DNA of 64,000 nt from the NCBI GenBank assembly GCA_029379385.1, contig CM055607.1, positions 16,802,001 to 16,866,000 on the forward strand. The letters are read 5' to 3'. This document shows, piece after piece, positions 22,717 to 35,248 of the stretch. Source of the DNA: Quillaja saponaria. Its lineage: Eukaryota > Streptophyta > Magnoliopsida > Fabales > Quillajaceae. Below the pieces are notes generated by a model. It saw only the letters and a list, made by a program, of their open reading frames with translations, was not told the DNA's origin and made no database searches. Within the stretch, counting starts at the first letter, position 1, and each line of letters opens with the position of its first letter. The translations under genes and the position numbers were made by a program.

Positions 22717-25700
22717 ATGGCGGGCGGAGTGAACAGAAAAATATCCGCATTGTCAGCCAGGGCTCACACCAGAAGAGCAAAGAAGAACAGTTCATTCCAA
22801 GTTTTCTTAGGTGGGTATATTATCGTTAATTTTCTTTTAAATTTCGATTTATTGTTGTTGAATTTTTGTACTGAACCAGTCATATCATGCGTTGAACCAA
22901 GCCAGTTTGTTTATCTGGGTTGCAGAAATATTCATTTTGATGTTGCTCTGTTTGTTCAGGAAATGCATTAGTCTTAAAATTAAAAACATTTGGCCATTTG
23001 GGGTTTGATAAGTATAACTATTGCTCAAATGAGGGCTCATATTTTTACTTTTTTGTCTTGGAAACCTAATAATAAAAATCTAGTACTCTCTTCTTCTTTT
23101 TTTTCTTTTTTTTTTTTTTCGTTTTTTTTTTTTTTTTTTTTGTGGTTGTTGTTTGGCACTGTACATACCAAATGATTCCTGAATCCTGAGATTGACTAGT
23201 GGATGTATGTATGACTCACATTCTAAATACAAATCCATTGTTTTCTTTCTGTCAATTTCCTGAGAATGTTGTATTTATGTATTTATCATCTTACCCTTTG
23301 CCTATAATGGTGGAAGAATCAAGTTTTTCTCCTTGCAAGCACAACATTCCTTTTCTGGATGATGCTATCTTATTCTGTGGTTGAATTAAGAGTTAACAGA
23401 TTTCTGTGGATGATAATATGCAAAAAAACTGCTTTGGCGCTTCAGTATGCCTGGGAGAGCACTGCAGCGCATTTTCTTTCCTTCTGTTTTTTTTTTTTTT
23501 TGAACCTGCATTATGGCTTGTGTTTGGTGTTATATTTCCCATGTCATTACGGTATGCAACACTAGTGAACCTGTTGCTGCACAAACCCATAATGATGGAA
23601 TGATGTTGCTTAATATGGATACTAATAAGCCAATAACAAAGACAAACGGATGGATTTTGCAGAAATTATCTATTTAATTCTTGGAGTCCTGCTTTTTATT
23701 TCTTCATCGTAGTTGATCAATAATTAAGAAGCTTAGAGCTTGTTTTAAGTGTACCTCAGAATAGGCAGATTTGTTATGCTCAGAGCTTGGGTTGCAGTAA
23801 ATTACTTCTCCATTCAAGTTCTTTTTTTGCTATTCTGCTGCTCTTTTAATGTCGGCACCACAATCTCTCAGGTGTGTTTAAAAAAACACTAGTAGTGTTT
23901 TGTATGGTGTTCTCTGGCTTTTGCTTTAAAGAAAATTCAACCTCTTCCACCCAAGACATGTGGTTCTCCTGATGGCCCTCCTATAACGGCACCAAGAGTC
24001 AAACTGAGAGATGGAAGGCATTTGGCGTATGAAGAGCATGGTGTCTCGAAAGATACATCCAAGTACAGAATCATCTATCTCCATGGTCTTGACTCTTGCA
24101 GGCATGATGCTGTTATTGCCCAAACTCTATCGCCGGTAATTATTTAGTATGCATCTAGTTTCTATCTTTTCTTGTCCTTTGGAGGCATTTTCGACATGTT
24201 TGGAGTTAGTAATGTCAAATTATGAAGGTTCTTCCAGGAAATTGTGGAAGACTTAGGAGTCTACATTGTGTCTATTGACAGACCTGGTTATGGAGAGAGT
24301 GATCCTGATCCAAACCGAACAGTGAAGAGCTTGGCCTTGGACATCGAAGAGCTTGCTGATCAGTTGCGATTAGGGTCCAAATTCTATGTGATTGGTTTCT
24401 CCATGGGTGGGCAGGTAACCTGGGGCTGCCTGAAGCATATTCCTCACAGGTATGATTTGTTTTATCTATTGACACGAGTGTTGAAAAGAAAACAAGTGAT
24501 AGGATTGTTTTCTAATTTTTCTCTATCTTAATAATAATAATAACAAAATTAAAATTTTTTATTTATATTTATATTAGTAAATATATATTTTGATTAAATA
24601 TATTAATAATTTTTAATAATAATAAACTCTAACAATAATTAAATTTTTTATATTTAACAAATTATTTATAATTTAACATCATATTAAACTTTCTATTTCA
24701 CATTGTTTTATCATAAGATTGTAATTTTTTTTAAACTATTTATATTTTTAAATTTAATAATGATGAACTATAATAATAATTAATTTTTTTTTATATTTAA
24801 CAAATTATCTATAATTTATTTTTTTGGTACAAAGTTATCTATAATTTAACACTATATTAAATATCTCATCTCATTTTGTTTTATTGCATAGAAATCATTT
24901 AATATCATGTATGTGTTGTTATTAATTATTATGCTGTATGATTACATTTATATAACATTACGAATATTTTTCATTTGTTTATAAAAAAGGTAAGTGCCTA
25001 ATTTATTTTCAACTCTAATATTAATTAATTTATTTTTCTTCTTTTTCCCTAGTAAAGTCTTCTTTTTTTTTTGTCTCATTTTGGAAATGTTTTCATTTAT
25101 TTGAGTTATGTTTTTTGCTAAAATATTTTAAAAAAATAACAAGACAACATTATATACAAGTATGTTATTAATTTTTCTTATCTATTAAGTTTATAAAATA
25201 AGAAAGCATCATAATATTTACAAATTTAGTATTTGAAAGAAGTTTTATTTTTCATTTTTTATTTTAAATTAGTTAGTTTTAAGATAAAAAATATGAGACT
25301 CTTAAGCTTAAAATAATGTCTTGGGATAATTTGAGAAAAAATAATTAATTTATAACTGTTGATAATAATAAAATGTAATATGTCTGTGATGCTAAACAAA
25401 ATAAGTATTGATAATACCAATATTTTGACAAAATAAATTTGAAGTATTTTTATTATTTTTATTTTATGTTAGTATGTTTATAACAAATAAATTACAATAA
25501 AGTTTAATCTAATTGACTTAAGATTTTTTTTTTTTTCTTTTCTAATCATTCATCAAAAATAAAATATCAATCAATGCTCTATTTTTATTTTTTATTTTTT
25601 GTTATTATAAATTAAAATAATTTTTTGATTATGCATTTAGAATTTTACAAAATAATACTGTGGTTTTTGTTTATCTTAATTTTCATTTCTAACAAGTTTT

Positions 25701-28700
25701 TTCTTATATAATAAAATGAAAAAGAGAAAAATATATAAGTTCTAATATTAAAACATGCAAGAATATGAGTAGAATATTAACAATATATTCATATGAAAAC
25801 ATTTATATACATATATAAATGCTTTTATTAGCTTCTTTTTAAAAATATATATATATATATACATAATTTAAAAGTCACATGAATATTAACTGAAATCACT
25901 ACAAAAATAAATTTTTTTCAATTTTATATTACATACAAAATTGTTTTCTAAAATCATTGTACAATTTCTCAAGTACCAAATAAAAAATAATCTAATCCTC
26001 CGAGACTAAAACAGTAAATATTAATTAATTTTTTTATTAGATTTTTTTACTTGTTTAATGTCATTAACATGAAGTACTAATTGTCTAAAAGTTATAATTT
26101 TTTAATATGCATATGAATTGTTGATGAATATATATTTATATATCATAAACATGACTCACGTGTAATGCGTGAACCATGAAAGCTATATATATATATACGC
26201 ACACACATATTAGTATTCATGTGATTTTCTTTTCATACATTAATTTTCATTATCTTATAGAAAGCATGTTAGCTAATTTTGTTATATTCTATATCAATTT
26301 AATAATTCGACTAAATTAATAACCTAATTTAAAAAATTAAATCATGGAGGATAAAAATAAATAAATAATTGAATTCTGGAGAATTTAGTTAGAAAAAATA
26401 ATTTCTTAAGAACAAAAATAAAAATAACATAATTCTTAGGGACCAAACAAAAAATATTATTTTAAATTCTAAAGATAGAAGAAGTTACAATAATATTATA
26501 ATCATAAATATTATACTCTTAATATTTCTTTTAATTCATATTATTTTTAAAAAAATTAATTTATAATATAATAATCATTTGTAAATTATTAAATAAAAAA
26601 ATTGAGAAATTTAATTATTATTGATATTTAGTTATTGATAAATTCTAAATTTATTAATATTGAAAATAATTAGACAAAAAAAGTCATAAAATAATTACAA
26701 TAATATTAATATTAAAATTGAGATGAATCAAGAAAATAAATAATAAAAAAGAAAATAAATAATTTTTTAAAGCAAAATAACAACTAAAAAATATTATTAG
26801 AATAGTAAAAACTTATAAGATATTTAAAAAAATAAAAATTCTTTTACTAAATCACTTTTATAGTTATAAACAAATAGATAAATTTAGCAAAAAAATTAAA
26901 TTTATAAAATGAATTAAAAGTTAGAATAATAATATTATAAACATGAAGACTATATTTTTAATTTTTTTTTATTAAAAAATTGGGAAAGAATTAAAAAATA
27001 ATATAATGATTAGTAACTTATGAAAAACAATTAAGAAACTCAATATTAATTACTTTTGACATATAATTATTGAAAAAATTATGAATTAAAAGTTAAAACT
27101 ATAATATTATATTCAGAAAAACTATACTCTTAATATTATTTTAAGTTGTAGTAATTTTTAAAATTTTATTGCATAAATTTGAAAAAAAAAATTATGATTA
27201 TTAGGAACTTATTAAATTAAAAAAATTGATAAAATTCAATCTTAATTATTATTGACTATAATTATTGAAAATTATATATCTATTAATATTGAAAAAAATT
27301 AGTAAAAAGAATTTAATAATTCTAAACCAATTATAATTCTATAAATATTAAAATTGATAAGAATTAGAAAAAAAAAAGAAGAAGCTAGTTTGAAGCAAAA
27401 TAATTACTAAATGTAATTATGTAATAATAATAACTCATAACAGTATTCAAGAAAAGTAAAAAATTTATATATATATTTAGTATGGACGTGTGTTTGTGTG
27501 TGTGCCGATGCATGTGACTCTGTATTGTTGCATATGGACTTCTGCATGCATTTTCAGACATGCTGGATTGTGTGCAAGACAGTTTGTCAACTTGGTGACT
27601 TTAACCTTTGTAGGGGATCTTTGCAACTTTGACAGGCTAGCTGGGGCAGTGCTGTTAGCTCCTGCTGTCAACTACTGGTGGACTGGTTTTCCTACGAACT
27701 TATCCAGTGAAGCATATAACCAACAATTACTACGAGACCAGTGGGCACTTCGTGTTGCTCACTACACTCCCTTGCTTACTTACTGGTGGAATACTCAGAA
27801 ATGGTTCCCAGTATTTAGTATATTTTCGGGTAGCCCTGATATTGTTTCTGATCAAGACAAACAACTCATTCCCAAGATTATCGGACAAATTAAGTACCCT
27901 GTAAGTATTCAGCCTTTTTGACAGTTTGCCACATTATTTATTTTTTAAAAATTATCTTCAATACAATGAAAGACATTAGATAAAACCAGAAAGAGGTAAT
28001 CTGTTGATTGCTTAAGTTTTGGGATTACATTGTTTGCAACATAATAATATCGCCGCCTTTTCAAGATCATGTTACCACTGAAAGCCTGAAACACATGCAG
28101 ACCCAATGTAGGAGTTTGCATATGCAAACCAGACATAATAACGCATGGCACATCACATCATCTGTCAACAAGAAAACGTATGCCGTATTCTTTTTCTCTG
28201 AACAAATTATCAGAAGGAACTGGAGGACTTGCTGTTGTTTATCCTTGAAACTGGCTTATCCTTCTGAGCACGTTTTTTTCCCTGCACTGTCTCCCCATAT
28301 TTATTTCATTAAGACAGAAGTCTGCTCTGAAAACACATATATAGATAACTGCTATGGCAGATTTGATGTAGTAATTTGATTAATCACTGTATTCTTGTCG
28401 CATTATATTCATTTGTTTCTATTTTCTGTATAGATTACCTGAAATTTGGGATTTCCGTAAGTTTCTTAAAATTTCTCCAACTTCTTAGCTATGAGCACCG
28501 TGTTTCCTATGTTATGATTGAATCATAACACCAGTTTTACAATTAATAATTAGATTCAAGGATGAGGATGCAAAAATGTTTAATTTTTTGCTAGATTACC
28601 ATTTGTTGCATTCACAAATGAAATCTTTTTGTGAGAACACTTGCAATTTCGATGCCTCATGTAGTTAAATAATTATTAGTTTTGTTTTTCTCTTTGTAAT

Positions 28701-29448
28701 TAGCCAATTGTTTGACAGTCCACCAATAAAAGTGGTCAGATTCATGAGACAAGATTTGGTTTCTAGCTTCTTTTCTTCATCAACTTTAAGTTTTCATTGA
28801 TTAGTCTAATGATCTGATCTGATCTGACCTATAGCTTAATTTAGTTTTATATGTAATCAACAGGAATTTGGAGTTTTTCCTTTTCTAACTAAATCATGAC
28901 ATAATATCTTACAACATTTCTTGTTTCTGTTGTGAATTTAACCCTTTTTCACGTGTTGTTATGATCAATTCTTTTAGTTACTAATAACAATATTTACAAC
29001 ATTTTAAATATGGCTTCCTCAGGCACAGACAAGACAGCAAGGAGAATATGAGTCTATCCACCGTGACTTGATTATTGGATTCGGGAGCTGGGAATTTAGT
29101 CCTGTGGATCTGGAAAATCCTTTTCCAAACAATGAAGGTTCTGTCCACCTATGGCATGGTGATGAAGATAGACTAGTGCCTGTTACAATGCAACGATATA
29201 TAGTGCAGAAACTTCCATGGATTGAGTATCACGAGGTTCCAGGTGCTGGGCACTTGTTCCCGCATGCTGATGGACTGAGTGATTCTATAATTAAGGCACT
29301 TTTAAATAGGGGAGAAATAGGTTTCCACATAGAATTTGTGAGACTCGGATCAGATTTTCTTCTGTTTTTTATTTGCCCTTTCAAGAGATTTCAAATCTGT
29401 GTTGATCAATTTGATATGTATCATTGTCTCTGGCGTTGGAGTTGTTAG
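22717..29448 (+). CDS. alpha/beta-hydrolase superfamily protein (six coding exons)
   Basis: Predicted exons: 22717-22810, 23798-23871, 23932-24135, 24238-24449, 27636-27900, 29023-29448. All phases agree and give 424 residues. The N-terminus MAGG-NRKISA-SARAHTRRA and the CGSPDGPP motif match a plant family of membrane-anchored hydrolases. A hydrophobic stretch at about residues 34-50 (exon 2) would be the membrane anchor. The fold signatures are an oxyanion HG at 107-108, nucleophile Ser179 in GFSMGG, acid Asp332 in HGDEDRLVP and His360 in GAGH. Substrate is unknown. Exon 2 is the least certain: its splice sites and phase fit, but its sequence is only loosely like the family. The last exon runs about 34 residues past the usual end (see findings). 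The gene is transcribed away from the LINE. Confidence 0.85.
24520..27480. repeat. AT-rich repeat-filled intron of the hydrolase gene, including repeat copy B
   Basis: Intron 24450-27635 is 3.2 kb, against well under 1.2 kb for the other introns in this gene. It is nearly all A/T with no ORF. From about 26,140 it carries the second copy of the repeat seen at 413-1715: the hairpin CACG-TGTAATG-CGTG, then a catgaaagct motif, then the actcttaatatttctt blocks. The stretch 24,520-26,100 is AT-rich with no recognisable feature. Confidence 0.65.
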
Positions 29449-30302
29449 TATTGTCATGGTGCCACCAACAATCATGTCAATTGTTTGGAAAATGATTTAT
29501 AGCCTATTCAGGAACTCGCTCTGTATCAATTCATGAGGTTATGCTCCTGTTGTCATCCGAGTTGACAAACTGGGACATTTTTGAGGATGCTATTTACTTT
29601 CTCGCATGGTAAAGTGCTACATAGCCTAAAGAATATGAAGTTCAGAATGGATTATACCTATCTATCTGGCTTTCAACTTGTTGACATTTACTCATACTAA
29701 GGGATGGCACTGGGCAGGTTATGGCCTGACCCAGACCCAGACCCGGACCCGAATCTCCTAAAATTCAAAAAACTAATTATATATTTACCAATAACAGTAT
29801 AAAACAGATTCTTCCTAAATTTTAAACTCTATAAAACATAAAAATATAATTAGCATTCTTTCCTTAAAAACCATCTTTTATGCTTCAATAGCATGCTAGC
29901 AGCTAGAAGGAATTTGTTTCATCATTTATTTTGGGCTGCGGAGAAGATGATTTGTCGTTTTCTTCCTCTCAATGTTATCTTTATCTAAGACATACATGAA
30001 GAGTGATTTCTTTTAGATATATTTTATTTAGAGCAATCCTTTTCTGATCTCAGAAAAGTTAAAGCACGATATGAGTATTTCTTCAATACAAATAAGAACT
30101 GTTACTTATCATGATGTCTCGGGACAGGTCTAGCTCCCCCATGCTTTTTGTCCATGCTCATGATCATAACCACGTTCGGCGAGGAGAAAAAACATTTTCA
30201 TTGTAGAAACGTACCATGCAATAGTAATCCACTGAATGTTTAAAACACTATTACATTGTTCACAACAGAATTAACAAACCAATATGCATTAAGTTCTGGA
30301 AC
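29449..30302. other. 3' flank between the hydrolase and germin-like genes
   Basis: Presumed hydrolase 3' UTR followed by intergenic DNA. At 29,700-29,758 a gggatggcactgggcagg stretch leads into a short GACCC/GACCCG-rich run that stands out from the AT-rich background. Similar starts are seen in some plant mobile elements, but no element borders are visible. No gene. Confidence 0.4.
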
Positions 30303-30974
30303 CTACCTTGCCCTTTTTGGATCAAATCTTCTCCTCATAACCCCAATCTGCTTAGGACTCAATCCAAAAGCTTTCTCCAAGAGATCCTGATTGATCTCCG
30401 ACCCAAACAGAGCAGATGGTATTTTTTGTGTACCTGGGTTTTGGCTATTGAAGGTTCCAAAGATGGTAGCAGGCTTATCACCAACATTCATTAGAAAATG
30501 CACTAAACCTCTTGGGAACACCATGACCTCTCCTTGCTCAATAACTTTAGCAAAAACTCTGTTACCGGAATCCACAAAACCCGAATAAACGCTTCCTTGC
30601 AGCACATAAGCTATCTCGGTGGCTCTTGGATGAAAATGTGGTGGATTAATTCCACCTGTTTTCATGTCAGCTCGTACAAATGACATGCCTAGTGTGTTGA
30701 GGCCAGGAAAAATGGTGGGGTTGACTGGTATTGCGGCCAAGCCTGTTTCAGTGAAGTTTCCGGCAGTTTTGACACCGGAGAAGACAAAGTCATCGGTGGT
30801 GACATCGGAGGAATTCTTGCAAGGGAGAATTCTGAGGTGATGGGCTGTAATAGGACCAAATCTTGGGTTTGGTATGCAAAAATCTTGAACTGGATCAGGG
30901 TCCGAAGCCAATGTTACAGCAGTATAGTAAAGGGAGAAAATAACAAACAAGGTCAGTCTTTTGAGCATTTTCAT
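30303..30974 (-). CDS. germin-like protein (cupin), secreted
   Basis: A single-exon frame of 223 residues from the ATG at 30,974. The frame is open to 31,043, but that upstream ATG overlaps a TATATTTAT motif, so the internal ATG that begins a signal peptide (hydrophobic core about residues 6-22, cleavage likely after LAS at 24) is preferred. Mature protein starts DPDPVQDFC. Cys33 and Cys52 would form the conserved disulfide. Germin box 1 has the metal ligands His113, His115 and Glu120; box 2 has PRGLVHF with His159. An NSS glycosylation site is at 54-56. Germin-like proteins form apoplastic manganese-binding oligomers, some with oxalate oxidase or superoxide dismutase activity; which applies here cannot be told. 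Length is normal and the frame intact. Confidence 0.93.
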   Translation of the reverse strand: MKMLKRLTLFVIFSLYYTAVTLASDPDPVQDFCIPNPRFGPITAHHLRILPCKNSSDVTTDDFVFSGVKTAGNFTETGLAAIPVNPTIFPGLNTLGMSFVRADMKTGGINPPHFHPRATEIAYVLQGSVYSGFVDSGNRVFAKVIEQGEVMVFPRGLVHFLMNVGDKPATIFGTFNSQNPGTQKIPSALFGSEINQDLLEKAFGLSPKQIGVMRRRFDPKRAR

Positions 30975-31026
30975 CTCTTTGTTTCTTTTGGAGTACACAC
31001 ATAAGAACATAGAATGTGAGTTAAGC

Positions 31027-31037
31027 TGATAAATATA
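31027..31037 (-). promoter_or_regulatory. putative TATA box of the germin-like gene
   Basis: The minus strand reads TATATTTATC about 55-60 bases upstream of the chosen ATG, a normal plant spacing for a short 5' UTR. This supports the internal start codon. Confidence 0.5.
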
Positions 31038-33001
31038 CAACATTAATAATTAAGCGTGAGCTTTTTCGAGCACAACAACCATAATTTGGAATTTGTGATG
31101 ATTAACCATAAAGGTATAATGCTTGTGTTTTGCTTGCCACCATCTTATGTGAAAATGCAAAGATGGATCATGGATGGGATGCATGCGGAGTTGGTAACAA
31201 CTGAATGAATAATGATGTATTTTGGTTCACGCATTGGAGATTTGATAACATTAAGATTATATTGATGATAATTTGATACGTTGAATTGAATCGCAATGAA
31301 TTTATATTAATTTATTATATGAATTTAAAATTATATAAAAGATTATTTAATGTGCGAATTGAATTGCATTTGATTTCAATGAATCAAATTTTTATAAATT
31401 TAGATTGAATAGATTTTCACACTGTCAAATCTATTGTAAATTTCAATGAATTAGAAAAGTGAGAAGCCTATTCAGAAAAATCAAAAAATAATACATTTAA
31501 AGATTTATATAACATTAAGCATAATAGACCTCTTTTTTTTTCTTTTTTTCTTTTTTTTTTTTTGAGTCAATTACACTTTTCTTTTCTTTTTTAAAATTAC
31601 TGAAATAATATTTAGGTAAATTATAACACTCTTCCCTTGAATGGATGGAAAATTGGCAATCTTATTTAATCTCCCTCTTATCAAATCAGCCCTAAATACT
31701 TGATGTTTTATATTAATCTCTACTTTTGGTTTATTTAGTTCTCGTTAGTAGTGATACATTATATTGATTTCGTTTTTTTAATTATAATATATTCTTTTAA
31801 ATAAAATAAAAAATATATATGTTACACATAAATAATTAGTAAATTTGTAATTTCTTAGTGATACCCAGAAAAACCAATTTTAATACTTAGATTAATTGAT
31901 TCAGACATAGTAATTAAATCAACCAATCCGCTCTCTAAATAAAATTGTATTTCTTTTTATTGATACCTCAAAGAGAAATACCAAATTTATAAGCATCACT
32001 AAGAACCATGCAATAAGTTCTATTAATTAATTAATTATAAATTTACAAAAAATAAATAAATAATTTTAAAATTTTCTTTACAAATCCTAAACTTGTGAAA
32101 CTTTTTTTTTTAAACTATTTTCACACTTGTATTTTTTATTTTTTATTTTTAATTTAAGTGCAAAGTTTTCAAAATGATGATATAATTGTTAATGAGAGAA
32201 TAAAAAATTGTAAAAATAATAAGATGTTCCATCCTCTGGTTTCCTACATTTCCCTCAAAGAATTAAAAAAATATTTTCATAAGTAAATTTATACAAGGGC
32301 TTTTTTTTTCTTTTTTTTCTTTAATAAACATTATAATTGTTATATAAAATTGAGAGAATGAGATAAGTTTTAGAAGATGTTATTTTTTTGTATTTTAAAT
32401 AAATAATTAATTGAAGTTATTTTTTGATACATTGAGAGTGCTCGAACTCGGCACAAGGGAGTGGAGAGATAAGTATTAATAGCTTGAGCTAAGTTCTTGG
32501 TGATTAATTGAAGTTAACAATACATGAGTTTTTTGTTCATTGTTAATTTTTTTTTTTCCTGAATTATAGATTAAAGTGAATGGTTTATAATAAATGATTA
32601 ATGATACAATTTTAAATTAAAAAGATGTCAAAATTTAAAAAGACACTATTTTTTTTTTATAGTATAGTATAGATAGATATCAATTGTGTGTTGGGTAATT
32701 CTGGGTGTTTCAAATTTGCATTACGAGCCCATACCCAAGTGAAAACTTGTTGAAAAAGCAAGTTCATATTTTAGACCATTGTGGCCCAACTAACTGTTGG
32801 CAACTCTTTTTTTGGGCTTCATAGCTGATGCCCCAATATATATTTATAGTGTGTTCAAAAACAAGCTTAAGCTGGAAGTGTGATCTTCCATCTCACAATC
32901 TAGTCCCACAATGAACAAAACAATACAACAATACTGCGAGTTCCAAGGGGTAAGATAGACAAACAAACAATTACAGCTTTAAGCAAAACCAAAATGACAC
33001 G

Positions 33002-33007
33002 CACGTG
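33002..33007. promoter_or_regulatory. G-box CACGTG upstream of ABI5
   Basis: A palindromic CACGTG in the context GCACGTGC. G-boxes bind bZIP and bHLH factors. It lies about 700 bp upstream of the inferred 5' exon. Confidence 0.4.
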
Positions 33008-33403
33008 CTCCAGATACCTTACTTTCTGAAAACAGTTTTACCTGCAATCCTCTCCCACTTTACCTGTATTCCAACTTACAACAACCAAATGACAACCTAG
33101 TCACCTACTAACCTCGAAATCACACAATTAGATTGAAGTTACCAATGAGACTAACTTCTTTTTTTTTTTTTTAACATTCAATATTAATTAATGTAAGACA
33201 ATTAGGACATACTTAAATATATATTATTCCAACATCGTACGTCATGAGAAATGGTGTGAGTGCGTTAACACCGTAAGATTCGCCCGTCCTGTCTCACAAT
33301 TCACAAACAAATGAAACAAATTAAAGAAAACGAGAGAGAGACGTGTTAAGCTACGAATAGAGGAAGAGTCTAAGGCAGCTGGTGGAGATGACACCTGTTC
33401 TAA

Positions 33404-33410
33404 ACGTGGC
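33404..33410 (+). promoter_or_regulatory. ABRE-type element ACGTGGC upstream of ABI5
   Basis: ACGTGGC is the abscisic-acid response element core bound by ABI5/ABF bZIPs. Together with a second ACGTG at 33,342-33,346 and the G-box it suggests ABA-responsive, possibly auto-regulatory control. Motif evidence only. Confidence 0.45.
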
Positions 33411-33766
33411 GTGCTATACGAGCGTGGGACATAGCAGACACAGAAAGAGACTACTTACTATACACAATACATTTGATTTATACAATACAGTGATTTTGGT
33501 AATTGGTGGGGTCCCGCCACTTCCGAAGGAGAAACCATAATATACTACCTAGCTAGCTAGCCCTCGCCGGAATCGATTATATATCAGAACTTGCCGGTCA
33601 CTGGTCTGAAAATTAACCGGAGCTGATACCTGACCTGAGATAGTGAGGTAGTCATTGAAAAAACACTACAACAAATTAAAGTCTATTCCTTTCCAGGAAA
33701 CTGTATAGGAATTACAGGAATTGGGTTCCTCCATTTATATATATTTGAGGTTGCTCAAGTTTTCAG

Positions 33767-35237
33767 GTACGTAACGTAATTAAGCGTAGCGTAATTACTT
33801 TCATTTCCAAATTTGATCTATTTCTTTATGTACGTCCAAATTATTAGGTTATTAACGTAGTTATTGACTAAGTGGGCTACCAAAGGAGGAAAGATTCCCT
33901 GTTTGTTTTTTCTTTAGCTTGCATGCCCACCCACCTAATTAGGAAATTGATTTGATTAGACCTAATTGTCAGTTTACATGCGAAAAAACTGGACAATTAA
34001 TCGTTCTCTCTCTAGATCTCTTTATATTTAATTAATTAATTAAGCTTAATTTGATTATAAATAAGACGATTGCAAATGTGTATTATATTTCCATGGTCGC
34101 TTTCTTAATTTCTTTGATGTGTCTAGTAATTATTGCCATGTATGGAACTCCATACATATCCAGTTGGGGTAGGGGTAGTTTTCACTCATCGTACGCAAAT
34201 ACTGTATATTGTTTTGGGATTGATGTTACATCTTTGATTGTATATACATTTACATTTGGTGCATGTATATTCGGACTAATCAATTCGGAGCTGTCTTTTT
34301 CTTCATCCATTTCTTTCCTTTTAATTTAAAAAATAAAAAATAGTTTATTATATTATATGCATTAATTCTTGTATTGCAATAATTCTACATGTTACATAAT
34401 TGTCACTGTCCCTTAAAATTGAACAGATATGATTGTCTTTTTTGTTACGTACGATCTTCATATATATGTAATATAATTATAATTGGTCTCGTTCAGTGCA
34501 TGCAGGAAACGTGTCATTTAGCTTGATGCATAGATTTGCACACCATAATTCTATTGTTAGGGTAAAGTCTGAGATGTAGAAGGAGTAGATTTCTCTTTCA
34601 AAGTTTAAACTAAAAATTAATATCTCTCCTTCCATAAGATGAAATATTTGATCTATATTATAACAATCATTTAAGCAAAGAAGCCTTTAGCTCAGTAACA
34701 CCAAAACCAACACTTTGTCCCAATAATTTCAATGTCATGGGTTCAAAAATGCAGTCTAATGACATGTAATTAAATTCAAATTTATTTAAAATAATGATAG
34801 TAATTATATATCTATTTATTGTTTATATACAAGCTTACTACCGACTATATAACCTTTTTACTCAAAATCTCACTTATTATATTCCATTGTGAAAGATATA
34901 ATTTTTTTCTGAAAGAATTCACCTTGATGTAACTGATATTTAGTATCACTATATTCTTTCTCAAATTTTGATTTAAATTTTGTATAAATTGTTCTTATAG
35001 TACAAGATAGATGATTTATCTCTTTCATTCATCTGATGAGTACATGTCATTTTTTTTTTGTGGTTATCTGTAAGAGTAGACTAGACCACATCGCTTAGAT
35101 AAGTAAAAACAAAACTATCATAGTATTATTTATTTTATAATTAAAGCTTCCTTTACTTTACATTTATTAATTGAATTGGCAATATATATAAATAAATAAA
35201 AAACAGATAGCTTAAAAGAATCTGACATAATTTGCAG
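33767..35237 (+). other. inferred 5'-UTR intron of ABI5
   Basis: A good donor (TTTTCAG|GTACGT at 33,766/33,767) and a good acceptor (TTTGCAG|ACAAG at 35,237/35,238) flank 1.47 kb of AT-rich DNA. The acceptor lies only 11 bases before the ABI5 start codon, where no promoter could fit. The ORF at 34,051-34,329 inside it has no family resemblance. RNA evidence would decide. Confidence 0.55.
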
Positions 35238-35248
35238 ACAAGAAGAAG

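Larger units (their letters stand above)
31044..33640. other. divergent intergenic region between the germin-like gene and ABI5
   Basis: About 2.6 kb, mostly AT-rich, with poly-T runs at 31,530-31,562 and 32,288-32,320. No gene seen. The half nearest ABI5 (33,000-33,640) is less AT-rich and carries ACGT-core motifs. Confidence 0.55.

Noticed and set aside
28008..28379. 123-residue ORF in the last hydrolase intron
   Set aside because: It lies between well-supported exons, has no family resemblance and its frame does not fit the splice phases.
34051..34329. 92-residue ORF with hydrophobic segments between the germin-like and ABI5 genes
   Set aside because: No family resemblance, and it lies inside the inferred 5'-UTR intron in AT-rich DNA where such frames arise by chance.
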